Origin: Zopfochytrium polystomum
Taxonomy: Eukaryota > Chytridiomycota > Chytridiomycetes > Chytridiales > Chytridiaceae
Assembly (NCBI GenBank): GCA_025765615.1
Contig: JAIVFJ010000094.1
Coordinates: 62,001-126,000 of the forward strand
Reading direction: 5' to 3'
Length of the DNA: 64,000 nt
The notes under the pieces were generated by a model, which saw only the letters and a program-made list of their open reading frames with translations, was not told the DNA's origin and searched no databases. Below, in pieces: positions 10,809 to 21,069 of this stretch. The translations under genes and the position numbers were made by a program. Each line of letters starts with the position of its first letter. Positions within the stretch are counted from its first letter, which is position 1.

Positions 10809-12560
10809 TGCTCGAAAGTTTTTGCGTTTCGTTTCAGTTTGTGAAACATTCGGCTGACTCTTCTCGCCTCGACTTCCTACGCTTCTAGGCCCGATGTGAC
10901 CGGACCCGTCCTTGTCAGCAATTGGTGTCTCTCTGTGCCTCTGTTGTTCGATTGCTTGTCAACCGTTATCCTTTCTTCTCCTTTCCTCTTTTTTTTTTTT
11001 TTTTTTTTTGTTTAACTCGGTATTTTTTTTTCCGTTGCTTGTTCCCGTTCCCCATGCTTTTTTACTTTCGTCTTACCCCTCCCCCCCCCCCCCCCTCCTT
11101 ACCCCACGAGGGGGTCCACCACTTCGCCACCTTTTTCCCCTGAGGGAATAAACACAATATTGTAAGCGCCGATCGCTCAAGCAATGTTGGTAGAGTGCCG
11201 CGGCTCTCGCTTTCTCCCGTTGGTGTCACGCAACCTTGAAGCGCAGGCAGTAATCCAATCTCCTGACCGACCGTTTTAGTTGCGCGTTGAACATACATTA
11301 TGTAGGTTCCCCCCCTAACAGTGCGGAGTGCCTCCAATGCCGGAAGAATGTGCATGGTTCTTTGGTCAAATAACGCTGACAGAAAAATGAACGATCCGAG
11401 TGAATGGCCGCCTGGAATGGAGACCTGGAAACCAGTTCAGCAATCTTTCAAGCAAACGACGAAGGTTTCTTGAGAATGGGATTTTATGCATGTAGACGCC
11501 AAAAATATTTTCCAAAAATTTTTTTTTTTGTTAGTTAGAGTGTCTTTCCCCAAGACAAGTTCCACCGCAAGAAAAGAAAAAAAAAAGAAAAAAAAAAGGG
11601 AACATTCCTCTCATTCACTCCAAATTATTTGGCGCATTTTAATTAGTAAAAAAAAAAGAAGAAAGGGTGTTGGATGCGAGCTATAATTCAGCAAGAAACA
11701 AGTTGCGATATTATGGGGGGGAAATGTGAAAGGAATCGCAGACGAGCCATTTCAAAGAATTTTTCCACGTTGGGAAATTGTCTGAAAAATAATCAGCTAA
11801 CCATGCCTGAGGGCGGCAAAAGATTGGCGCGTTTAATTGGTATTTTTTTTTTTCCAATGTGGTGCAAGCAGATTTGGGTGTTGAGATTTGGCCTTGAGAG
11901 TGGTTGTGTGGTTGCAATTGCAAGAGCAGCAGCAGGAGGGCGTGACAAGTCAGTTTTTTTTTCTTCGATTGATTATTGTTTTCTTGCAAGGGCATATTCC
12001 AACACTCCCCCTTGCACAAGCAGCTTTAAAAGCAAAACTACTTCAAAGAAAGAAACTGTGTGAGAGAATTTAAAATGCCACTGCCTGGGTGAAAAACCCA
12101 AACCAATTGACCGATCTGGGAAAACTGTAGCAGGGTAAGTAAAGGAAACGTATCAGGAAGGCACTGCTGAGGAGAGTACTGCAAAAGGGTAGGGAAAACA
12201 AAAAGGGTGCCCAAAACGGCAAAATGAAAGAAGGAAAATCTAACTGGAGCCCCACCCTGGGGCCAAACCCACTCCTTTACCCGTGCACACCATGCGCGCC
12301 CTCCATGCGGCGCCGTGCACTGCATTCTTCTCCTTGTCCTTGGTCCATTTCTGAAGAAAGTGATCTTTGCTGCGTTTTGTCCTTATTGTTTGTACATGCT
12401 CAATCAACTTGTTATGTTCGGCTGGTCCCTTGCTTGAGTCATCAAGTCCAAGTAGTATTCGGCCTTCAAAACCATGTCTTGTCCATGTGGCTTGGTGAGG
12501 AGGGGACGTGATCAACCTGCACAAGTCCTTCCTCAACAAGCAACTGGATGTGGTGGTAGC
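10809..12560. other. Intergenic region, homopolymer-rich
   Basis: NST1 3' flank. Poly-T at about 10990-11009, poly-C at about 11080-11095, A/T-rich tracts at 11510-11660, then moderate-complexity DNA leading into the copia remnant. Short open frames show no recognisable domain. Confidence 0.4.
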
Positions 12561-12564
12561 GAAG

Positions 12565-15550
12565 TCAAATGTGCTTGGAGCAGTCTGTATGAAGATCGTT
12601 CACTGTCATGTGGATTGTTGGTGTGTTATCCTTATAAGCAGTCAGTGGCAGCTTGAGGGGCATCTTGGCCGACAGGTGAAGGTTGTTGATAGCCTCAAGC
12701 TCCCGACCAAGTTCACTGAGGGCAATATACTCTGCTGCTGTTGATGATGTTGGGACCGTTGATGAACTCATCGACTTCCACCCAATTGCTCCCCCTGCTA
12801 GCAGCACAAGGTATTCTATCTGCGAGTGAGAGTCATGGTGAGAGTTGAAAGATGCGTCTGCATATCTGACAGGTTGAGGGTTGCCGTCTGCACTGTAGCA
12901 AAGTCCAACTGAGGCAGTAGCCTTGACATACCCAACAACATTCAACAGCTCACGCCAATGCCGTCTGCATGGATAGGAGCCAAGTTGCCTGACACTGAGC
13001 GCAAGGTCTGGTCTGGTTGATGTCGCTGTGTAGTTGAGGCTGCTGATCACACAGAGATACTCAGTGCTGTCGACACTCTCTTTGTCAGGGTCGATGGAAA
13101 ATGGCACGTGGGGGGTGAGCTTGGAGGTAGTCTTAAGTGGTATGCCTCGAGGCCTCACAGTGCTGTATTCAGCCTCAAAGCAAGATAGGAAGTTTCAGAT
13201 GAAGTTAGCTTGGTGAATGATTGTGAAGTTTGAATCACAGATAACTTCCATTGAGAGAATGTAGGTGAGGATGAAGCAAAGTCCATGCTGGTTCTGCCGA
13301 TTCTGCTGGAATCCCTTCGACTGTAGGTGTGCTGCAAGGCGCAGGTACCAAGTCTGACCTGATTGCTTCAGCCTGTACAATCCCTTCCAGAGTAACCAAA
13401 CCATTCCAGGGGAGATTGGTACACCAGATGGCAGTGCCATGAAGATGGCGACATCAAGGATTCTGTGCAGGTAGGCTGAGGAGATGTCGATCATCTCCAT
13501 GTCCCAGCCATACAGGGTGCTGAGGGCAATCATCCATCGGAGGGTGTTACCTCGAATTACTGGTGAGTATGTCAGAGTGAAGTCAACACTGGGTTGCTGT
13601 GAGAAACCACGAGCAACAAGTCTCATGCGAAATCGTTCGATGGTGCCATTGGGTTTGAACTTCAGCTTGTATACCCACTTACAACTCACAATGTTTGTGT
13701 TGGGTGGAGCTGTGGCTTGGATGAATACACCCAATCTGCACAGCATGCTCAGTTTGTACTCTTCAGCCTCTCTCCACTCTTTGGCAAAGGGTGAAGCCAT
13801 GGCCTCCTTGTGTGTCAGCGGATCCTTGTGTGCGTCAGGTGACACTCGAACTGTGTTGGAGTTGACATTGAAAGCGAAGAGTGGTCTGTCTTTGTTGTCT
13901 GAGTCTGACATGTACACAGATTGATCGTCGTTGTCGTCAGAGTCCTCATATGGTCTGCACGCAAATAACGCATCTGGCACATCAGGAGCACTCTCAGCAG
14001 CAGGTGGGTCACTTGGCAAGGCTGGTTCCGCCGCATCACTGGGCCTTCCACCCCTAGCGATGTGAGTGTCCCAGGCTCGCGCGGACGCAGAGCCCCACCC
14101 CACAGGGCTCTCACCATCCACAGCCACCAGAACCTCTGCGCTGGACTGAGATGCCACGTCTACAAAGCCGCTGGTCCCACTGCCCCTAGCACTGCTGGAA
14201 GGACGGTCCCCAACCACACCAGTGGTGCCCTGTGCTACAGCTCCCTGCGTGTGTGATGGTTTGGTGGGATGAGGTTGCGTTAATTGTTTTGATGTGTTTT
14301 GAAGAGGTAAAGGGTATAGAGAATTGTTTGTTAGTATGGTGAATCTCAGAGTTACTCACCAGTTGGTCATGGATTGGGTTCTTTCTCAGTCATCCACATT
14401 TCTTTTTTGGTGGTGGTAGGTCAGGGTCAATGCTGGGGGCCACTGCTGTTTCTGGTGATGCAGTAGGTGGTAGTGGTTCAGGCAGTGGCTCTGCAGGTGG
14501 TGGCTGTTGCAAAGCTAGTGACGACTTTGGTGGTTGCCACTGCTTCTTCCATGTTGGCACTGTCTGTGCTTTGTCGTGCCCCCTCCCTTCTGCTGCTGCT
14601 TCTGCACTTTTTGCTGCAGTGCCTGCTGGAGAATCTGCTCTGCATGAATGACTGATTGGACTTCCTTTTCACATGCTGGGTGACTGAGGTCTGAAAGTGG
14701 TGGGAGGTTAATGCTGATGCTCTCAATCCCCCCTCACAGCGTGAACCCCAGTAAAAGGAGGGAACTTGTCTTCAAAGAAGACAATATCGTGGTAGCGCTG
14801 GTAGATGATGCACTGCTCTTGGAGCTCCCACAACACTGAAACTGATTGTGAAACAGAGCTAAGGTAGACAGCTGGACAGCCTGTGGGGTCGAGTTTCTTG
14901 CAAAGAGTTGAGCTGACCTGGTAGAAACACTTGGAACCAAAAATACGAAAGTGGCTAACTTGTGGAGGTACGTGGTGCCAGCCCTTGTGCAGTGAGAAGA
15001 TTCCTTGCTGTACATTTGGGAGCAGTTCTTGATCTGCGAGGCTTGCCAATACATATAGCTCCAAAAGGTAAGGGGAACATTGGGAGCACCAAGGAGGAGA
15101 GACTCGGTCATATCTCTCACAATCTGGATGTGGAGTTCTGCAGCCAAATTCATCTGCGGGGTTTGCAATGGCAAAGGTTTGAGCTGAATGCCACGCGAAT
15201 AGCAGAAGGCCTTGAATGTCTGGTTGAAGGTTTCTTTGCCTTGATCCAGGCAGATGATCTGGATTTTTTGTCCCTCAGTTTTCTGAAGGAAAAGGATCAA
15301 CTTAATAAGGAATGGTAAGGCATTGCTCTTTCCATGAATAGCAGGTGCTCTCGCAAACAACAGTGACTGCGTAGTTGCAGCTGTCAAAGGAGGTGATGGG
15401 GATTGAATTGACATCAACGTTGAGGGTGTGTGCAAAGGGAATTGGCCCATCAGGACGGGCTGGGAAATTCTTTTGGCGCATCTTGGCTGCAACGCAGATC
15501 TTGCACTTGGGGATGTGAGAGGTGTTGAGCAGTGGAAGGTCTGCTGTCAT
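12565..15550 (-). mobile_element. Degenerate Ty1/copia retrotransposon pol
   Basis: Broken pol read on the minus strand in copia order (integrase, RT, RNase H). 15550-15302 has a GAG-pre-integrase zinc-like stretch (HIPKCKICVAAKMRQKNF). 15492-14734 carries integrase core sequence (CLDQGKETFNQTFKAF, QTPQMNLAAELHIQIVRDM). 14217-13195 is the RVT_2 reverse transcriptase (VSCKWVYKLKFKPNGTIER, DMEMIDISSAYLH, LYRLKQSGQTWYLRL). 13158-12565 is RNase H (STRPDLALSVRQLGSY, YADASFNSHHDSHSQIEYLV, SSTAAEYIALSE). The frame breaks at about 13200-13260, around 14220-14720, and within the integrase, so it cannot encode one polyprotein. I could not find a matching pair of LTRs around it. Confidence 0.85.
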
Positions 15551-16664
15551 TCAGTGGTGAAGCATGTAGCGTAGGCGCTGGAAGCCAACATGACCCAGTG
15601 CACAGTGGAGCCACTCAACCTCGGTGATTCAGAGTTGTTCTGCCTTCGTAGCGACTGGTCATGGGCTGTCAGTGATGGAAAGGTCTCCTGATGAACCATT
15701 GCAATGGTAGCTGCAGCTGTGTGAGTGAGTCGATGAAGCTTTCAACTCTTGGTGACGAGGAAGTGAAGTCCTGAATGTTTGATACAGCAGCCAATGGGGG
15801 ACTTGTCACTAGTTTTCAAGATAACACCAGGCCAGCCATTAAACTTAGAAAAGAAAAAATTCCCATCTTCTTGAAGGTTGTTCGTGGCAAGGAGACTGTA
15901 AAGGGTGCTTGGAGCGAGACCAGAGACAGAACCGACTGAATTGGTAAGACTGACTGAATCGGTAAGGGGAGTGACAAGCCACTACAACCCATCAAAAGAA
16001 ACAACAAAAGAAATAAACAACAAGCCAAACCCTGAGTTGGAGGGGGTTGGAGAGACAAAGCGCAGACACAAGGAACAGTTAGTGTGCAGAGGTGCCTGTT
16101 GAACCAAATCAGAACTGTTTTCCACTCAACAGAACCAGACACAACTTGTCTCACTCCAACGAGAGTGTTCCAACTCAATCCAAGGAAGAGGGTGCAACCA
16201 GGGTGGGAGACAGTGGGACTCTTCTTGCTTCAAACTACCAGGAGACAGACCTCTGCCTCACCAGGCCAGAGAGAATAACCTGTCTTAGAAGCAAGGAAGG
16301 TCAATACCCACTCCCACACACAAGGAAGACACCAAAGACAACCACAGGTATTAGCATGAAAGGAAGAGGGTTTGAACCCAGCAAACCAGGCCCACCAAAG
16401 GCCAAAGGAACCATCACCAGGGACAGGGAGGAATACCGGAGAAACCATACCACCACCTAATACCTGACCAGCCAACTCATTCATATAACCTTGAGAGACC
16501 TGGATTTGAAGCAATGTATTGCGGGAACTGGCGAGGCACTACCACAGTTTTACCCTCCCACTTCCATCATCAAGTAGCTCCTACCCCAGACCAGTCTAAA
16601 CAGTATGCAGAATGGTGAGGTGCACTGGGACTTGAACCCAGCACACTGCCATAAATGGCCAAGA
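15551..16664. other. Repeat-zone DNA upstream of the copia pol
   Basis: May include the degraded 5' part of the copia element, but I see no recognisable gag. At about 16618-16650 (minus) is a tRNA T-arm-like sequence (stem CTGGG/CCCAG, loop TTCAAGT) just outside the first solo LTR. Confidence 0.35.
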
Positions 16665-16976
16665 TGTCAGGAAAATGGCAGGACAAGGCAAAGCAAGGCA
16701 GAGAAGGAACTGAGAGGAGTGGTGATTGTATTGGAAACAATAATTCACTTGAGGGATGGGACAGGTCCCCCATCCCCCTTCTATACCTTTTGAGAGTCTT
16801 CCTTGTCAAGACTCAAAGAAAGTTCCTGAAAGAGGAATTAGTAATACAATGATACCAATGATACCAATGACAACAAGACAAGTCAGGAAGCAAAGAAGGT
16901 TCCAGAAGGTTCCACAAGGGTCCATGAAGGAATGTTCTAGAAGGTTCCAGAGGTTTCCAGAGGGTGATTCATAACA
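16665..16976 (-). mobile_element. Solo LTR, Ty3 family, copy 1, with 5-bp target duplication
   Basis: Reverse-oriented, slightly shorter and diverged copy of the LTR at 41899-42251 and 44730-45082. It keeps the TG...CA ends: TGTTATGAATCACCC at its 5' end (minus strand, 16976) and CCTGACA-type at the other. It is flanked by the direct repeat CAAGA at 16660-16664 and 16977-16981, the 5-bp duplication expected of integrase. No internal sequence is present, so it is the product of LTR-LTR recombination. Confidence 0.9.
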
Positions 16977-17173
16977 CAAGAGAATCAATTCTCCTGTCAC
17001 ACCAGGGGACTGCCACCCCCAGCTCATACACACAGTCAGAGAAGGAAAAGGGCAGGCAAGAAGACTTCAGGTAAGGTTCTAAGGGGCAAAAAGAATGGGG
17101 GGTGGGCTGCTTGAATAGGAGAGGGTTGGAGTGGCGACGAGGTTGCTGTCAACATAGGAATTTGGCTTCCTAG

Positions 17174-17474
17174 TGTCAGGAACAAGGCAGGACAGCGCAA
17201 GGCAGACAATGAACTGAGAGGAGTGATGATTGTATTGGAAACAATAATACACTTGAGGGATGGGACAGGTCCCCCATCCCCCCTTTGCACCTTTTGAAAG
17301 TCTTCCTTGTCAAGGCTCAAAGAAAGTTCCAGAAAGACCAATTAGTAATACAATGATACCAATGATACCAATGACAACAACAAGACAAGTCAGGAAAGCA
17401 AAGAAGGTTCCACAAGGTTCCATGAAGGAATGTTCTAGAAGGTTCCAGAAGTTTCCAGAGGGTGATTCATAACA
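17174..17474 (-). mobile_element. Solo LTR, Ty3 family, copy 2, with 5-bp target duplication
   Basis: Second reverse-oriented copy of the same LTR, about 301 bp. Flanking duplication CCTAG at 17169-17173 and 17475-17479 differs from that of copy 1, so the two LTRs, 197 bp apart, come from independent insertions and are not the two ends of one small element. Confidence 0.9.
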
Positions 17475-17479
17475 CCTAG

Positions 17480-19028
17480 GCTCAAATCTCAACACTGGTC
17501 TGTGGAGAGACCTTTTTTTTGGGGAAGAGTAAGAAAAAAGGGAAAATGTCATGGATACAACGGCGATGCTAATGAAAAATAGCGATATATATTTATTGAT
17601 TTTAGCACCAACTCCAAAACCCGAGGTTCAGCACCAGTTTTAATAATTGTGGAAACCAGGGCTCAACTTCTGAGCTGCTACTGCACGCACCTTCTCGCAT
17701 AATTTTTCTAAGAAATCACCGCTGCGAAACGATAAATATCGATCCGAAACCATAACGTGAAATGTGAACTTTTGAAGGAGAAGAGAGATTTCTCCATGAT
17801 TGTTAAGGATTCAGATGGGCCGTTGAAACATTAATCGAGCCCAAAAACAAATAAAATAAAATTAAATAAAAAATAAAAATACGGGTGCATCTTCTCGCAG
17901 CACTAGAAATATACATGCACACAGATATAGTGGCGAGTCACCAAAAATATTCAGATTCAAAAGTCAGTTACAGTCACTAAAATCAGCAGGGTGAAGGAAG
18001 AAGGAGGGGAAAAGAAGGGAAAACATATACAAAAGAACAAAACAATAAACAAAACAACAAAGAAGAGAGAGGAGGAGTGAGTCACCAAACAATGGGGCTG
18101 AGCCATCAAACAAGGAAGACAGCTCAGAAAATCATGGAGCATTTCGTGGCATCAGCTGCCAAGAAGGATGGAGGAGATGGGGAGAGCTGATTGGTGCAAA
18201 GAGGAAGACAGTCACTCACAGCCACAAAAGAGAAGAGAGACACACACAGAGACAACAAACAAACAAATAATAAAAGATAAAACAGTAAAAACAGGAAAAA
18301 CAGGATAAAATACTAATTGAAAAAATAAGTAAAATCATCAATCAAGAAAGGAGAAAAACCCATTATCTCATACCCTTTCATGAGGCCTTTCATCATGGTA
18401 GCTTCTGCAGCAGCTCTGTGTTAGCTCTGTGTACACATGGACTCTGTGCTTCTTGAAGCATATCATCCGGATCCTAATCCATTTCCAAAAGTGAGGAGGG
18501 CAAGGCTTAGTCATTGTGCAGAACTTAGCATTTCTGGATCATTCAGTCAGTGACTGCCAGCATGTTTCAAACTTAGCACCTTTCCCATCAAAGGGAGTGC
18601 TCTACACCACTGAGTCAGAGGGCCTCTTGCCAGTAGTGCAGAGCAGCCTGAGCCATTCATCCTGCACCTTAGTGCGTAATAATAACATGAATAGCATACA
18701 TGGCCGCAGCTGAGAGACAGTCCAAATCTCAGTGGTCGGCTTGCAGGGACAATAATAACCCATGAAAATAATAAGAAATGGGGTCCAGCCGTGTTACATC
18801 ACTTTCGTGAAACGTTGTTTGGTTGAGTCAAATTGATAATCCTCACAGGTTATCAGTTAAAAAAAGCAGGGTATACTCTTTTTATTTGAGGTCGCAGGCT
18901 CAACAGCCTGTCGTCCTCACAGGCTCCACTAGTGGTGCGACAGTTAGTCCTCTAGGTTTGTTACAGGCTTCCATAGTCTTGAGGAAGGCAAAGAGGGCAG
19001 TTATGTCTGTGATGGTATTGTTGTCCAC
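17480..19028. other. AT-rich intergenic DNA
   Basis: Low-complexity A-rich DNA, especially 17820-17880 and 18230-18360. No protein-coding gene is supported. Contains the tRNA-like remnant listed separately. Confidence 0.4.
18558..18624 (-). pseudogene. tRNA-like remnant
   Basis: Reads on the minus strand as a decayed tRNA: a D-arm-like CTCAGTGGTGTAGAGCA, an anticodon-arm-like CTCCCTTTGATGGG and a degenerate T-arm (AAGTTTGAAACATGC) that no longer pairs well. It could be a tRNA pseudogene or the head of a tRNA-derived SINE. Confidence 0.4.
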
Positions 19029-19616
19029 TCAAGATAGGTAGTTCTCAGTCCAAATGTGCCAGTACTCTTCATCCTCTAAACATTCTGTCAGTTGATCCAC
19101 CATTGACTCAAACTTTAACATTTTGTTGATTTTGCTTAAGACACCCCTGGGGGCGAGGCTCCTGACTTCCACTAGGTCGCTATAGTGCTTCTCAAATATG
19201 GGTTGAAAATCAGCAATCTTTCCCCTGGTTCAATCTTGAGGGCCGCAATCTTGCGAATCAGTGTGCGCACCTGTGCTTTGTCAACGCATCCAATCTTCCT
19301 CTTGAGTTCTTTAAGTGCCTGAAAGACAAACTTAATGCCACTGATTTTGTGTTCAAGAGTCTTGCTTATGTGATTGTAGATGTGCAGCATCCTGGCCTGA
19401 TTCTGGTCATACGTTCCCAGGGAAGGCGTTTACATCATTGCTAAACATCCAGTAGCCAACGTATTCTGGGTTGTTTGGGACGTACTTGTGGGTGATATGC
19501 ATGACTTCCCATTTGTCATATCCAGCTGGGGGATTTGCTGACCAGAACTTGAAATGCTCAGGGACAGCAAGAATTGCAGCAGTTGTGTCCGTAGCGTGGA
19601 ACTGCTGATGCGACTT
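19029..19616 (-). pseudogene. Broken gene fragment, unidentified protein
   Basis: Joining three frames on the minus strand gives about 190 residues of ordinary, non-repetitive protein: HATDTTAAILAVPEHF and KFWSANPPAGYDKWEVMHIT, then after a one-base frame change near 19415 MLHIYNHISKTLEHKISGIK and FVFQALKELKRKIGCVDKAQ, then after another near 19200 FEKHYSDLVEVRSLAPRGVL and LTECLEDEEYWHIWTENYLS, ending at a stop (19029-19031). Two frameshifts in a short stretch mark a pseudogene. I do not recognise the family. Its position among transposon remnants suggests a mobile-element protein, which is inference only. Confidence 0.5.
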
Positions 19617-21069
19617 ACACTAAGTCGGTAAGCTGAAAGACCTAATCTGAATCCAACAAAAGAGTAAGGTGAAGTTAGCGGTGATTATAGCTTGGCTATG
19701 CTATGCTTTGCTGGCGAGGACAATGTGATTAGAATCACCCTCAATGGGCCATGCCTGCTGGGATGGCGCCTGGTGTGAGCAGCACCCAGCATTCCCTCTC
19801 TCCCATCATGTGAGGTAGAGCACTCAATGGTTCAGAGAAATGTTGAACCAGGGCAGCTCCCCCAGAGCGAAGTCCTGTCTGTAGGCAAAGCAGGAAAACT
19901 GGTCAAACTCCCCGCCGGAGTATAAATTGGGCAGAGTTTTCTTATTTAAAAAAAGACACTCTCACTCCAATTTGCCAGTCCCTGTCTAAAACAAGCTCTC
20001 TTTGCTCACTTGCCCTCAGTTGCTCGCTTCGCTCACCCCTTAGGACAAGTCCTCAGTTCAGTCCTCAGTTGCGCCCTTTCTTTCTTTCTACCTCTCAGCC
20101 CCTCACTTCGCTTTGCAGCCTCAACCCTTCCACCTTCTTGTGTCGTTGCCTTCTACACTGCAACTTCAACAAGCAGCACCATTCCGGCGTTCTGGTCCGT
20201 TCTGCCACACACACATCAGTGACTGGCGGAAAAAACCCCATATTTGTGTGCCAAAACAGCGCAAAACCGGAATTTTTCTGTCCACAATTTTGGATCAAAA
20301 AATCCCACTTTCAGTAAAGAAACCCAACAGGGTGCGGTGCTGGCGTTTTGTACCATTCCGCCTGAAAAACAGAACGACCGTGTTTTGATTACCCCTGACG
20401 GCTAGGGGTATTTCTTGGACGAAGCGGGTAGGAGGTTGAAACACCCACTGAGTTTGGGTGGACAAGAGCTCAACAAAGTTAGATTTAGTATTTGCTTTCA
20501 TGCCATTGCCCCCCCCAATCAGGAGAGGAAAGAAACCAGAAAAGCTTCACTGAAAAGTGACAAGGCAGCTTCATCATTCACGTGAATTCATGCCAGCGGC
20601 GCCAAGCACAATGTGTCAGGAATGCCCAGGCGCTTCGCCATTGAGTTCTCAACAAAACAAAAACAACAAAACCAAAACAAACAAACAGCAAGAAACAATA
20701 AGAAAAAAGAAGAATAAAAAAAAAAAGAGAACGAAAAACAATTGATTGGGGGACTGAGCAACACAATTCGCCACACCGAAGAAACAAAAATTCTGTTTGG
20801 GGGATTTTTTTCCTTTTCCAGAGGGCAAGCCTGCTTTTTCTCTCAATTTTTCTCACTCTCGGTCTCTCTTTCTGTCTCCCGCTCTCCGTCCCCCGATGAG
20901 ATTGGCTCGACTGACTGACTGACGGACCGGGCTTTAAAAACCGCCCGTCCGGCGCGCCCTTCCATCCGTCCATCCGTCCACCCACCTCCTCACTCGAACC
21001 AAAACCAGACCAAACCAAACCAAACCACTCTCCCACACCAACCAGAGCTGCTGCCATTACGGCGCGATA
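19617..21069. other. Intergenic region upstream of the antiporter gene
   Basis: Holds a diverged copy of dispersed repeat R3 (20385-20520), A-rich tracts at 20655-20745, and a CT-rich stretch at about 20839-20890 some 180-230 bp before the antiporter ATG, plausibly part of its promoter. Confidence 0.4.
20385..20520 (+). repeat. Dispersed repeat R3, diverged copy
   Basis: Shares TAGGGGTATTTC..TGGAC, GGTTGAAACACCC and CAA(C/T)AAAGTTAG...TATTTGCTTTC blocks, in the same order, with the better copies at 45227-45473 (+) and 28743-28981 (-). Confidence 0.55.

Noticed and set aside
12037..16500. LTR pair around the copia remnant
   Set aside because: I compared the flanks on both sides and found no shared terminal sequence.
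16665..17474. Reading the two LTRs as the ends of one short element
   Set aside because: Each copy has its own perfect 5-bp duplication and the 197-bp spacer lacks the polypurine tract seen in the family.
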